This document shows, piece by piece, positions 18,761-26,778 of a stretch of 64,000 nt of DNA. Source of the stretch: Fen-1301 sp963786395 (GTDB lineage Bacteria > Bacteroidota > Ignavibacteria > Ignavibacteriales > Ignavibacteriaceae); NCBI GenBank assembly GCA_963786395.1, contig CAWAZD010000002.1, forward strand, positions 60,526 through 124,525, in the 5' to 3' direction. The position numbers were made by a program, and so were the translations under genes. The notes beneath the pieces are model-generated. The model worked only from the letters and a program-made list of their open reading frames with translations, had not been told where the DNA came from and ran no database searches. How positions within the stretch are numbered: the first letter of the stretch is position 1; every line of letters begins with the position of its first letter.

Positions 18761-19413
18761 AGAATTTATTAAAAGGATTAAGTACAGCTAAAAAATTAGC
18801 CGGCATCGCTTTCCTTCTCGGAGTATTAGCTTTAATAATCGGTAATTCAAATGACCGGAACAAAATTAGCGTGAATGCAAGGGAAGTGGCACTTTCAACC
18901 GTTAAAGATCAGGACAAAATTGATGTGGCTACTTTAGCAGACTGGCTAATAAAGGAGAATTCTGATTTCACTCTGGTTGATTTAAGAACTGAAAAGGAGT
19001 TCTCGGAATATAATATTCCAAACGCAGTAAATATAAAAATGGAAGAACTCCTTAATTCAAATCTAAAGAGGAATCAGAAGTATCTTTTTTATGGAAGTGA
19101 TGATATAGCTTCCGCTCAGGCATGGTTTATATTAAAGAGTGCCGGCTACAAAGGAGTTTATATTCTTAAGGGAGGTATGAATTCCTGGAAAAATCAGATT
19201 CTTTATCCTGAACGTGCTGCTAATATTTCGGTGGTTGACTCAATAAAATTTGAAAAGATAAAAGAAGTTAGTATCCATTTCGGTGGTGCACCAAGGATGC
19301 AATTATTAGGACAGGCTGCAAATGTAATGCCTACTCAGGTTTCAGTTCCCCAAGCACCTAAACTTTCAAATCCTGCTGGTACAATAACAAAAAAGAAAAA
19401 AGAAGGGTGCTGA
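18757..19413 (+). CDS. Membrane-anchored rhodanese-like protein lacking the catalytic cysteine
   Basis: This 218-residue protein has an N-terminal membrane helix (residues about 13-31) and a rhodanese fold: LVDLRTEKEFSEYNIPNAVNI followed by GYKGVYILKGGMNSW. The loop that normally supplies the persulfide-forming Cys reads LFYGSDDIASAQAW, without cysteine. It is therefore unlikely to transfer sulfane sulfur by the usual mechanism and may bind a partner instead. A single Cys is the very last residue (KKEGC). It is coupled to the transporter gene and so likely acts in the same sulfur pathway on the periplasmic face. Confidence 0.85.
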   Translation: MKNLLKGLSTAKKLAGIAFLLGVLALIIGNSNDRNKISVNAREVALSTVKDQDKIDVATLADWLIKENSDFTLVDLRTEKEFSEYNIPNAVNIKMEELLNSNLKRNQKYLFYGSDDIASAQAWFILKSAGYKGVYILKGGMNSWKNQILYPERAANISVVDSIKFEKIKEVSIHFGGAPRMQLLGQAANVMPTQVSVPQAPKLSNPAGTITKKKKEGC

Positions 19414-19469
19414 TAATTCCAGAATTGTGATATATATATTTTTCATTTACTTAAATAGGAAACCAGAAA

Positions 19470-20576
19470 ATGCGTCGGAATATTCTAATAATTTATCTTG
19501 TCCTTTCTAGCATAACACTTTTCGCCTCAGATCATGGTATCTATTTGCAGACAGTTTCAAATCTAAAAGGCGACATTAATAAAGTAGGGGAGGAACTAAA
19601 GTCGAAATTAAAGTCTGCCGGCTTTACAGTTTTGAATTATACAGATATAGCCACACCGGATATTGTCCGAACTAAAAAAGAAGATCAATGCGGTTTCAAG
19701 GCAAAGTTGATTTTGCTTGGTAACAATGAATATACAAAAATGATTGCAGCAAGAGGAAACAAATATTTAGTTGCTGCTTTCCTCAGAGTTGGTTTGTATG
19801 AAACACCTGAAGGAATTCAAATTGTAATTGCTGATCCGGAAACTATAAACCGTGTCATATTTAATGATCTTTGGGAAAATGGGAAGAAGAATGATTATGA
19901 GCAGGTTGTTGCTAAAACAAAAGAGTTCAAAACAAATCTTGTAAATGCAATTCACTATATCAGCAGTGGAAATAAAGTTGAAAAAATACTGGAACCGATC
20001 CGTTCTGATAAAGACCTGCGTGAATCCTCACGCGATATGTTTATGATGGTTGGCAAGATGACCTTCTTTAATGATGAAGATCAGTTCCCTGTTGTCTACT
20101 CAAGAAAGAATGGAGAAGGAAGAAAGGGTTTGGAAAGATTAGTTAATGATATGAAGAATAACCTCAGAAATTTCAAACCCACTAAAGACGATAACGATTA
20201 TCGCTATGTAGCATCAGCCGATGTTATGAAATGGAAAATTATCGGGCAGGTTTATTCACCAGATTCAACCTCAGTGGTTCTTGGAATTACAAGACCTCAA
20301 ACTGAAGGATTGTCTTTTCAGATTGCAGGTTCTAAGCGCGAAACAAATGGATATAAATGTCCTGGCGTTGATCATTTAGTTGCGTATCCTATTGAAGTTC
20401 TCATAACTCAAAAAGATGGGCAATTAAAGGTTTCCACCCCCAGAGAAATGTTCAGAATGGATATGTATTTCTGGGATGCAGGTAAAATGGCATTTATGAA
20501 TCATATGAGTATGCCGTCTGTGCTGGATGAATCAATCGGCCTGGCTTTACTTGGAAAAGAATATAAGAAAAACTAA
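19470..20576 (+). CDS. Exported protein of unknown function in the sulfur operon
   Basis: The 368-residue product has a signal peptide (IIYLVLSSITLFAS). Its N-terminal half (LKSKLKSAGFTVLNYTDI, then KLILLGNNEYTKM and IVIADPETINRVIF) faintly resembles DUF302-type proteins, but I cannot assign it firmly. The second half contains KWKIIGQVYSPDSTSVVLG and conserved aromatic-rich segments. Position, 56 bases behind the rhodanese-like gene and in front of an outer-membrane porin, suggests a periplasmic role in the same sulfur-compound module. Confidence 0.6.
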   Translation: MRRNILIIYLVLSSITLFASDHGIYLQTVSNLKGDINKVGEELKSKLKSAGFTVLNYTDIATPDIVRTKKEDQCGFKAKLILLGNNEYTKMIAARGNKYLVAAFLRVGLYETPEGIQIVIADPETINRVIFNDLWENGKKNDYEQVVAKTKEFKTNLVNAIHYISSGNKVEKILEPIRSDKDLRESSRDMFMMVGKMTFFNDEDQFPVVYSRKNGEGRKGLERLVNDMKNNLRNFKPTKDDNDYRYVASADVMKWKIIGQVYSPDSTSVVLGITRPQTEGLSFQIAGSKRETNGYKCPGVDHLVAYPIEVLITQKDGQLKVSTPREMFRMDMYFWDAGKMAFMNHMSMPSVLDESIGLALLGKEYKKN

Positions 20577-20632
20577 TTCAGTAAGATCATACATATAAAT
20601 AAATATCTTCAATAAAACAGGAGCACTATTTC

Positions 20633-22129
20633 ATGAAGTTAATTACAATGTCCTTTATTGTCATTATTATAATGGCAGCAATTATTTCCGCACAAACCGG
20701 AACACGGTTAGTTGGGTTTGATGCCAAATCGATGGGTAGAGGCGGAACGTCAATAGGTACTTTTGATACTCCCGAACTTATGATGTCCAACCCGGCTGGA
20801 ATTTCTTTCCTTGATCATTCTATGGTTTCTGCCGATATTTCCTTGATGTTCCCCGCAGTGCATTTCAAAAATACACTTAATGATATAAATGGTGCCAATA
20901 ACACATTTCCCCTTCCTGGTGCTTCCTTTGTAAATAAATACAAAGAAAGTAATTTTAGTTGGGGACTAGGATTTTTCACTTCAGGCGGTATGGGCGCTGA
21001 CTATTCATTAGACCATGCTCTTTATAGAAATCAGGATGGTTCATACAACCCCCAAACATATCATTCTAAATTGGGAACTATGCAGGGAGGTTTAACGGCA
21101 GCTTATAAATTTACTGATAATTTTTCTGTTGGAGTAAGCGCACATTTAGTATACAGTATGCTTGAATTTGGAATGCCATATTCACTTAATCCTTCAATAA
21201 TGCAGGGCGTAGCCAATCCTTTAACTGGAATGACTTTTGGCCAAATGTTTGCTGCTCCGCCATCTCAGGGAGGGTTCGGTTATACTGAAGTAACTGCATC
21301 TGCCAACATGACAAGTTTATCTGCAATTGGTTTTAATGGTAAAATAGGTTTTGCTTATAAAGTAAATGATAAGCTTTCATTTGGATTAAGCTATACTATG
21401 CCTACTTCGCTTACCTACAAAAATGGGAAAGCTAGTATGGATATGACAGCACAGTTGAATGATGCCTTCGGCAAAGCTGTGCAGGGTGCAATGATCCAGT
21501 ATGGTTTAACTCAGGCTCAGGCTCAGACTGCAGTTATGGCACAGTTTAGCGGAATGGGTATTGATTTGTCAAAAGGTGTTAAAGCCAATTATGATTTGAA
21601 TGTCGACCTTAAATTTCCTCAATCATTCGGTTTTGGTGCTTCTTATGTTGTCTCTAATAGTCTGAAGTTTTCAGGCGACCTGGAATGGATAAATTGGTCA
21701 AATGCTTTTGATAAGATGACAATAAAACTTTCAAACGGCTCAAGTTCTAATATCAATACAATGCTTGGCAACAAGGGTACTTTCAATTTAGACTTTCCAA
21801 TGAACTGGAAAAATTCAGTTGTAGTAAAACTTGGTGGCGAGTATTCTATTTTTAGTGACCTTATCGTTCGTCTTGGATATGCTTACGGAAGTAACCCGGT
21901 TCCTCAATCGACAATCTTCCCTATATTTCCAGCAATTGTTGAAAACCATTTAACTATTGGCGCAAGCTATTCAGTTTCAGCGCCATTGACAATAAATGCT
22001 GCATTTGAAATGGCACTAAATAAATCTTTAACTGCAAGCAACCCAAGTTCAGTAGCTAATGAATATAACGGTAGTACAAGTCAACTATCAACTTCGTTGA
22101 TTCATCTTTCTGCAAGTTACAATTTCTAA
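20633..22129 (+). CDS. OmpP1/FadL-family outer membrane protein
   Basis: This 498-residue protein has a signal peptide ending near IISAQ and the FadL/OmpP1 N-terminal pattern GFDAKSMGRGGTSIG with MMSNPAGI. Alternating beta-strand segments follow, ending in SASYNF with a terminal aromatic residue. FadL-type barrels take up hydrophobic compounds. As last gene of the sulfur operon it may admit a poorly soluble substrate, which is inference. An intrinsic terminator follows. Confidence 0.9.
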   Translation: MKLITMSFIVIIIMAAIISAQTGTRLVGFDAKSMGRGGTSIGTFDTPELMMSNPAGISFLDHSMVSADISLMFPAVHFKNTLNDINGANNTFPLPGASFVNKYKESNFSWGLGFFTSGGMGADYSLDHALYRNQDGSYNPQTYHSKLGTMQGGLTAAYKFTDNFSVGVSAHLVYSMLEFGMPYSLNPSIMQGVANPLTGMTFGQMFAAPPSQGGFGYTEVTASANMTSLSAIGFNGKIGFAYKVNDKLSFGLSYTMPTSLTYKNGKASMDMTAQLNDAFGKAVQGAMIQYGLTQAQAQTAVMAQFSGMGIDLSKGVKANYDLNVDLKFPQSFGFGASYVVSNSLKFSGDLEWINWSNAFDKMTIKLSNGSSSNINTMLGNKGTFNLDFPMNWKNSVVVKLGGEYSIFSDLIVRLGYAYGSNPVPQSTIFPIFPAIVENHLTIGASYSVSAPLTINAAFEMALNKSLTASNPSSVANEYNGSTSQLSTSLIHLSASYNF

Positions 22130-22184
22130 ATATTCGTAATATGTTATGGTAGGAGAATATCCTACTTGTGACATTACCTTTTAT

Positions 22185-22216
22185 ATACCCTGCATATAAA
22201 TGCGGGGTATTTTTTT
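22185..22216 (+). terminator. Intrinsic terminator after the OmpP1 gene
   Basis: An 11-bp stem (ATACCCTGCAT with ATGCGGGGTAT, one G-U pair) around a four-base loop is followed immediately by a T-tract. It closes the oxidoreductase/sulfur operon. A smaller palindrome, GTAGGA-N5-TCCTAC, lies just upstream at 22149-22165. Confidence 0.88.
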
Positions 22217-22369
22217 ACTAAATGTTTTTATTTTAAAGCCGGAACGAGCACATTTCCCTGATTCCAGGGAGTCTTCATTATTGGTATGAGGTAATATAGA
22301 AGAAGCATTTAATTATTCTTAGATTAGATCACTTGGAAGGACGTACGATTTCTATCAAACATATAATTC

Positions 22370-22774
22370 TTAAGATAAGTTTAATTTAACTACTAGGTTT
22401 TCCAGTACCTCCTTTGTCTTTGCACCCAAAAGGACCTTACTTATTTCCCCATCTTCTACAACTATTGTAGTAGGTGTTGCCTTAATTCCAAATATCTGCG
22501 CGGTTTCAGAATCCTGGGATATGTCAATGGTGTAGATATTTTTATATTCTGACTGTAAAGATTTGATCACAGGTGTCTGCGTTTTACACGCATGGCACCC
22601 CGGACTAAAAAAATATACAAGTCCTTTACTTCCTTTCTTTTCAAGCTGACGCATTTGTCCGCTGAGTCCGGTTAATTGAATCCCTTTCGATTTTTTCGCA
22701 AGCCTGAGCATATTTAGCTGCATTATCACTAACAAAGCTACTATCATAGTTGCTATATAAAGTAATGTCATCAT
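22370..22774 (-). CDS. Membrane-anchored thioredoxin-like protein
   Basis: This 134-residue protein has one N-terminal membrane helix and a thioredoxin fold with active site CHAC (SPGCHACKTQTP) and the cis-Pro segment ATPTTIV. It should exchange disulfides at the membrane. It lies 37 bases behind a 50-codon DUF6132-like gene with which it probably forms an operon, back to back with the ArsR unit. An inverted repeat TCCCTG-ATTC-CAGGGA sits downstream at 22255-22270 without a T-run. Confidence 0.88.
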   Translation of the reverse strand: MMTLLYIATMIVALLVIMQLNMLRLAKKSKGIQLTGLSGQMRQLEKKGSKGLVYFFSPGCHACKTQTPVIKSLQSEYKNIYTIDISQDSETAQIFGIKATPTTIVVEDGEISKVLLGAKTKEVLENLVVKLNLS

Positions 22775-22811
22775 TTTGAAGAAAGCCCTGCTATAAATTT
22801 GTAATTATTAT

Positions 22812-22964
22812 TTAACGAAAATACCAAAGTAAACCCAGGAATGCACCATATAACGTAGATATCCATGGATTGCCGCTAATCGGGCATGCCCCGGATTTGC
22901 ACCCGACAAGTTTGTAATAACCAAAGCCAAGAATACCCCCGATTAAAGGTGAAATGATCATCAT
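22812..22964 (-). CDS. Small DUF6132-like membrane protein
   Basis: This 50-residue protein is too short for standard gene finders. It reads MMIISPLIGGILGFGYYK, then LVGCKSGACPISGN, then PWISTLYGAFLGLLWYF. It is a shorter paralogue of the protein encoded at 26533-26751, sharing GFGYYxxVGCxxGxCPISGxPxISTLYGA. Two membrane segments flank a two-cysteine loop. AGAGGA precedes the ATG. Both copies sit next to thioredoxin-type genes, which suggests a thiol or metal role; the function is unknown. Confidence 0.75.
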   Translation of the reverse strand: MMIISPLIGGILGFGYYKLVGCKSGACPISGNPWISTLYGAFLGLLWYFR

Positions 22965-23135
22965 ATATAATTCCTCTTTATTTTTCAAAATACCAGAGTC
23001 TCCCGGTACAGGCTCCTTTATTCTAATTAGTTAGATGCAGATACCAAAATATCGATTCGCTTTATCTCTCAAACTTTCAGGGAATGAGTTAAAAAAGTTG
23101 AATAACATCTTGATTTATTCACAAGCTTACGATAT

Positions 23136-23155
23136 ATTTCGGTATATTACGAAAT
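23136..23155 (+). promoter_or_regulatory. Putative ArsR operator, upstream copy
   Basis: The perfect arms ATTTCG and CGAAAT are separated by eight bases and end six bases before the arsR start codon. The same arrangement recurs after the gene, so it is probably the autoregulatory operator. Confidence 0.65.
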
Positions 23156-23161
23156 GGAATT

Positions 23162-23506
23162 ATGAGCGAGAGTACTATTATATTTAAGGCGTTGTCGGAT
23201 CTTAACCGGTTAAGAGTTTTAAAAGCCCTGCAATCACGTATCCTCTGTGCCTGCGAAATAACAAAACTCTTAGGATTGGCAAATTCAACTGTTTCCCAGC
23301 ATCTGGACGTATTGAAAGAAGCTGGTTTTATCATTGATGTTAAAGAGGGTCGTTGGGTTAATTATATGATAAATCCCCGGCCTTCGGACCCAAGAATTAT
23401 TTCTATCTTAACTACTCTTGATTTCTGGATAAACGATAATAAAATTATTAATGAAGATAGAAAAACAGTAATGACATTAGACAGGAATATTATCTGCAAT
23501 ATATAA
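23162..23506 (+). CDS. ArsR/SmtB-family repressor
   Basis: This 114-residue winged-helix regulator contains DLNRLRVLKALQSRILCACEITKLLGLANSTVSQHLDVLKEAGF. The CAC pair at the start of the recognition region matches the Cys-x-Cys arsenite site of classical ArsR proteins (ELCVCDL). It probably senses arsenite or another thiophilic agent. Palindromic operators precede and follow the gene. It heads an operon of redox-disulfide proteins, a permease and CcdA. Confidence 0.9.
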   Translation: MSESTIIFKALSDLNRLRVLKALQSRILCACEITKLLGLANSTVSQHLDVLKEAGFIIDVKEGRWVNYMINPRPSDPRIISILTTLDFWINDNKIINEDRKTVMTLDRNIICNI

Positions 23507-23518
23507 AACATATCTTAT

Positions 23519-23538
23519 ATTTCGGTAAAATACGAATC
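23519..23538 (+). promoter_or_regulatory. Putative ArsR operator, downstream copy
   Basis: ATTTCG-N8-CGAATC has the same left arm, the same eight-base spacing and shares GTA at the start of the spacer with the copy before arsR; the right arm has two mismatches. It lies between arsR and the next gene and probably controls the transporter/thioredoxin genes separately. Confidence 0.55.
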
Positions 23539-23615
23539 TAGTTAGAATTTAAATATCCAGAGTTACTTATTAAATCGAATAAATGGCAACAAATAAACTA
23601 TCCAAAGGTTAAGAA

Positions 23616-23870
23616 ATGTTAAACATTAAAGTTCTTGGTTCAGGCTGCACTAATTGTGTAAACCTTGAAAAGTTATGCAAAGATGTTATTGCAGAAAATA
23701 ACATTGAAGCTTCCATTGAAAAAGTTACTGATTATAAGGACATTATGAGTTATGGTATAATGAGCACACCTGGTTTAGTAATCAATGGAAAAGTCGTACT
23801 AAGCGGTAAACTTCCAACAAAATCTACTTTAACACAATGGCTAATGAATGCCTTGGCCAGCGAAAATTGA
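23616..23870 (+). CDS. Redox-active disulfide protein (TM0996/MTH895 thioredoxin family), copy 1
   Basis: This 84-residue mini-thioredoxin has the active site CTNC in VLGSGCTNCVNLEK and the cis-Pro motif MSTPGLVINGKVV. Family members are small cytosolic thioredoxin-like proteins often encoded beside ArsR regulators and ArsP-type permeases, which they may reduce or supply with thiol-bound arsenicals. A second copy lies after the permease gene. Confidence 0.92.
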   Translation: MLNIKVLGSGCTNCVNLEKLCKDVIAENNIEASIEKVTDYKDIMSYGIMSTPGLVINGKVVLSGKLPTKSTLTQWLMNALASEN

Positions 23871-23881
23871 ATTATATTCTT

Positions 23882-24931
23882 ATGAATCATTTCCTCAAAA
23901 ACAGTTTATTAAACAAAGAAAAAATTAAACTCATAATCCTGTTTTTGCTTTTACCATCATGGCTCTTAATTTATTTGAGTCTTGAAAGTTTAACAAATTA
24001 TTTGGTTTTTGATATTATTAACATGGGGAGAGGTTCTCAATTCACTGAAACAATCAGATTTTTTGTTTTTGAAGTTCCAAAGGTTCTTCTGCTTCTTATA
24101 CTAATAGTATTTATTGTTGGTATTGTCCGGACATATTTTTCTCCGGAAAGAACAAGAAAAATACTCGGCGGAAAAAAACTATTTGTTGGAAACGTGTTGG
24201 CAAGTCTGCTTGGAATAGTCACCCCATTTTGTTCCTGTTCGGCTATTCCACTTTTTCTGGGATTTGTTGAATCAGGTGTTCCACTAGGTGTAACCTTCTC
24301 TTTTCTGATTGCCGCTCCTATGATTAACGAAATTGCTGTTGTACTTCTTATTGGGTTATTTGGATGGAAGACAGCACTTCTTTATATGTCGACCGGCTTA
24401 GCTATCGCAATTGTTTCCGGTTATACAATCGGCAAACTTAAACTTGAAAAATATGTTGAAGAATGGGTATATCAGATTAAAGCAGGTCAGTTAGATATAC
24501 AGGAAGAGAAAATATCATTCAGTGATAGAATTGTCCGGGGGATTGAAGCTGTAAAAGAAATTGTAGGAAAAGTTTGGGTATACATTTTATTAGGCATTGC
24601 AGTTGGTGCCGGTATTCATGGTTATGTACCGGAAAACTTCATGGCAGTCTTAATGGGTAAATCTGCCTGGTGGTCTGTTCCAGCAGCTGTATTATTAGGG
24701 GTTCCCATGTATTCAAACGCCGCAGGAATAATTCCAATTGTTCAGGCATTGCTTGAAAAGGGAGCATCTCTGGGAACCGTCCTTGCATTTATGATGAGTG
24801 TTATAGGGTTATCGCTTCCCGAAACAATAATTCTTAAAAAGGTTCTTAAGCTACCTTTGATATTTGCATTTGTTGGAATAGTAGCAACGGGAATAATTAT
24901 TGTGGGATATTTTTTCAATTTAATTTATTAG
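23882..24931 (+). CDS. ArsP-like permease (DUF318 family)
   Basis: This 349-residue polytopic protein carries the family signature TPFCSCSAIPLFLGFVESG followed by GVTFSFLIAAPMINEIA, repeated in degenerate form in the C-terminal half (PMYSNAAGIIPIVQALLEKG). ArsP members export trivalent organoarsenicals; others are uncharacterised. The CSC pair is in the expected place. The chosen ATG avoids a longer reading that would overlap the preceding gene by 34 bases. The operon and regulator favour arsenical efflux. Confidence 0.88.
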   Translation: MNHFLKNSLLNKEKIKLIILFLLLPSWLLIYLSLESLTNYLVFDIINMGRGSQFTETIRFFVFEVPKVLLLLILIVFIVGIVRTYFSPERTRKILGGKKLFVGNVLASLLGIVTPFCSCSAIPLFLGFVESGVPLGVTFSFLIAAPMINEIAVVLLIGLFGWKTALLYMSTGLAIAIVSGYTIGKLKLEKYVEEWVYQIKAGQLDIQEEKISFSDRIVRGIEAVKEIVGKVWVYILLGIAVGAGIHGYVPENFMAVLMGKSAWWSVPAAVLLGVPMYSNAAGIIPIVQALLEKGASLGTVLAFMMSVIGLSLPETIILKKVLKLPLIFAFVGIVATGIIIVGYFFNLIY

Positions 24932-24939
24932 GAAAGATT

Positions 24940-25191
24940 ATGAATGTAAAAATTCTTGGTTCAGGATGTAAAAAGTGTATGGCACTTGAACAGAAAATCC
25001 GCGATATAGTCATTAAAAATAATATTGATGCCTCTGTTAAAAAAATAACTGATATCCAGGATATTATTAGCTATAAGATTTTAACGACGCCCGGACTTGT
25101 TATTAATGAAAAAGTAAAAAGTTCAGGCGTTATCCCAAAGGATGAACAGATTTTAACATGGTTAAAGGAGGAATTGAACAATGCGAACTAA
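24940..25191 (+). CDS. Redox-active disulfide protein (TM0996/MTH895 family), copy 2
   Basis: This 83-residue paralogue of the protein before the permease has active site CKKC (ILGSGCKKCMALEQ) and TTPGLVINEKV. It overlaps the following exported thioredoxin gene by 11 bases. The two copies flank the permease and differ at the two residues between the cysteines, so they may have distinct partners. Confidence 0.9.
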   Translation: MNVKILGSGCKKCMALEQKIRDIVIKNNIDASVKKITDIQDIISYKILTTPGLVINEKVKSSGVIPKDEQILTWLKEELNNAN

Positions 25192-25576
25192 TATTTTTAC
25201 AATATTACTCTTCATGGTAATTGTTAATTCAGCAATTGTATTAAGCCAATCAAATTCGAAAGAACAGACAGAAAAACCCAAAATCACTTTTGTAGAACTT
25301 GGATCTGTTAATTGTATACCCTGCAAACAAATGCAGCCTGTCATGAAATCAATTGAATCCAGATATGGTAGTCAGGTGAAAGTTATTTTCTATGACGTTT
25401 GGAAACCAGAACAAAAACAATACGCGCAAAAATATGGAATACAATTAATTCCGACTCAAGTGTTTCTCGATGTAAACGGTAAGGAAATCTTCAGGCATGA
25501 AGGATTTTATCCTGAAAAAGAAATTGATCAGTTATTAGTGAAGAAAGGATTAAAACCTATAAATAATAAAGGTTAA
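25181..25576 (+). CDS. Exported thioredoxin-like protein
   Basis: The 131-residue product has a signal peptide (LLFMVIVNSAIVLSQ) and a thioredoxin domain with active site CIPC (GSVNCIPCKQMQPVM) and cis-Pro IPTQVF. It should act as a periplasmic reductant. The next gene, one base away, encodes a CcdA-type protein that would pass electrons to it from cytosolic thioredoxin. GGAGG-type sequence precedes the ATG. Confidence 0.9.
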   Translation: MRTNIFTILLFMVIVNSAIVLSQSNSKEQTEKPKITFVELGSVNCIPCKQMQPVMKSIESRYGSQVKVIFYDVWKPEQKQYAQKYGIQLIPTQVFLDVNGKEIFRHEGFYPEKEIDQLLVKKGLKPINNKG

Positions 25577-25577
25577 T

Positions 25578-26276
25578 ATGATCGATTCAATATTTTCCGG
25601 TTTATACTACGCAATGACAGGATCTGCCTGGCTTGCTATTCTGGCTTCCTTTGGCTGGGGTATATTGAGCATATTGCTTTCCCCCTGTCATCTATCAAGT
25701 ATTCCGCTGATAATTGGATTTATTAGTTCACAAGGGAAGATAAGTATAAAAAGAACTTTTATTATCTCACTTATCTTTTCTACAGGAATCTTAATAACAA
25801 TTGCAATGGTTGGCATAATTACTGCTTTTCTAGGTAGACTGATGGGCGATATAGGCAGCGCAGGAAATTATATTGTTGCGGTTATATTCTTTATCGTTGG
25901 TCTTTATCTTCTGGATATTATCAATTTCAATTGGAATGGTTTTGGTTTAAAACAAACTAAAACAAGTGGCTTATTTACAGTCCTCTTTCTGGGATTATTA
26001 TTTGGTCTGGCTCTGGGTCCCTGCACCTTTGCATATATGGCACCTGTATTAGGGATTGTTTTTCAAACCGCCAGAACAAACTATTTCCTTTCCATAATAT
26101 TTTTGGCAGCTTTTGGTTTGGGACATTGTGCTGTAATAGTGGGAGCCGGAACATTAACAGGAAAAGTGCAGAAATATCTTAACTGGAGTGAAGAATCCAA
26201 ATCAATTTTATGGATTAGAAGAATTTGTGGAGTGTTAGTAATATTTGGCGGGATATATTTTTTAACAACAGCATAA
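25578..26276 (+). CDS. CcdA/DsbD-type transmembrane thiol electron carrier
   Basis: This 232-residue protein has six predicted membrane helices in two inverted halves, each with a conserved Cys: LLSPCHLSSIPLIIGF and ALGPCTFAYMAP. CcdA proteins move reducing equivalents from cytosolic thioredoxin to periplasmic thioredoxins. The same fold includes ArsG of arsEFG clusters, a proposed aminoarsenical exporter, so an arsenic-related role is an alternative. It ends the ArsR-led operon, facing the opposing RiPP-type operon with 42 bases between. Confidence 0.88.
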   Translation: MIDSIFSGLYYAMTGSAWLAILASFGWGILSILLSPCHLSSIPLIIGFISSQGKISIKRTFIISLIFSTGILITIAMVGIITAFLGRLMGDIGSAGNYIVAVIFFIVGLYLLDIINFNWNGFGLKQTKTSGLFTVLFLGLLFGLALGPCTFAYMAPVLGIVFQTARTNYFLSIIFLAAFGLGHCAVIVGAGTLTGKVQKYLNWSEESKSILWIRRICGVLVIFGGIYFLTTA

Positions 26277-26318
26277 TACCTGAAAAAATAGATTAACCTT
26301 TAAATAATATGTTGGGTT

Positions 26319-26552
26319 TTATAAAGTAGATATTTCAGTAGCTGCAACCTGGAGCTTATTCAATTCCAACACAATTAAATCAATTTCGGATTCTGTAAAT
26401 CCTTTTTCTTTAGCTGCCACCCCAAGTTTCCCAAAATAAGGTTCTCCACAGCTTATTCCGCATACTCCTTTTTTTATTAGATAATCAAGGGCTCCTGGCA
26501 CACTTCTTAATATAAATTCAATTTCGTCATTCTTAGTTAATCTTATCATCAT
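26319..26552 (-). CDS. DUF1858-like small protein
   Basis: This product of about 77 residues reads MMIRLTKNDEIEFILRSVPG, then a paired-cysteine segment KKGVCGISCGEPYFG, then a helix-rich tail ending KLQVAATEISTL. It resembles DUF1858-type modules, which appear in redox proteins with a CxxxC pair. The start was placed within the 20-base overlap with the DUF6132 gene; an earlier in-frame start would double that overlap. It is the last gene of the ArsM/radical SAM operon. Function unknown. Confidence 0.7.
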   Translation of the reverse strand: MMIRLTKNDEIEFILRSVPGALDYLIKKGVCGISCGEPYFGKLGVAAKEKGFTESEIDLIVLELNKLQVAATEISTL

Positions 26553-26751
26553 CTTCCATATTTTTTTTCTTTGAGGGTAAACTAAGAACCATCCCAACTA
26601 CAGCACCATAAAGTGTTGATATATAGGGACTACCTGATATCGGACATGAACCGGTTCGGCATCCCACAAAATAATAATAACCAAAACCGAGCAATGCCCC
26701 TGCCAGAATAGCTGAAACAGATTTAATACTTATATATTGTTTAAAGTTCAT
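26533..26751 (-). CDS. DUF6132-family small membrane protein
   Basis: This 72-residue protein has two membrane helices flanking a loop with two cysteines (GFGYYYFVGCRTGSCPISGS) and a charged C terminus (KKKNMEDDDKIN). It is a paralogue of the 50-residue protein at 22812-22964. It lies 27 bases behind the thioredoxin reductase fusion. The strict conservation of the GC-x2-G-x-CPISG loop between copies suggests a functional thiol or metal site. No biochemical role is known to me. Confidence 0.82.
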   Translation of the reverse strand: MNFKQYISIKSVSAILAGALLGFGYYYFVGCRTGSCPISGSPYISTLYGAVVGMVLSLPSKKKNMEDDDKIN

Positions 26752-26778
26752 AACTGTATCTATTGATATTTGTAATGT

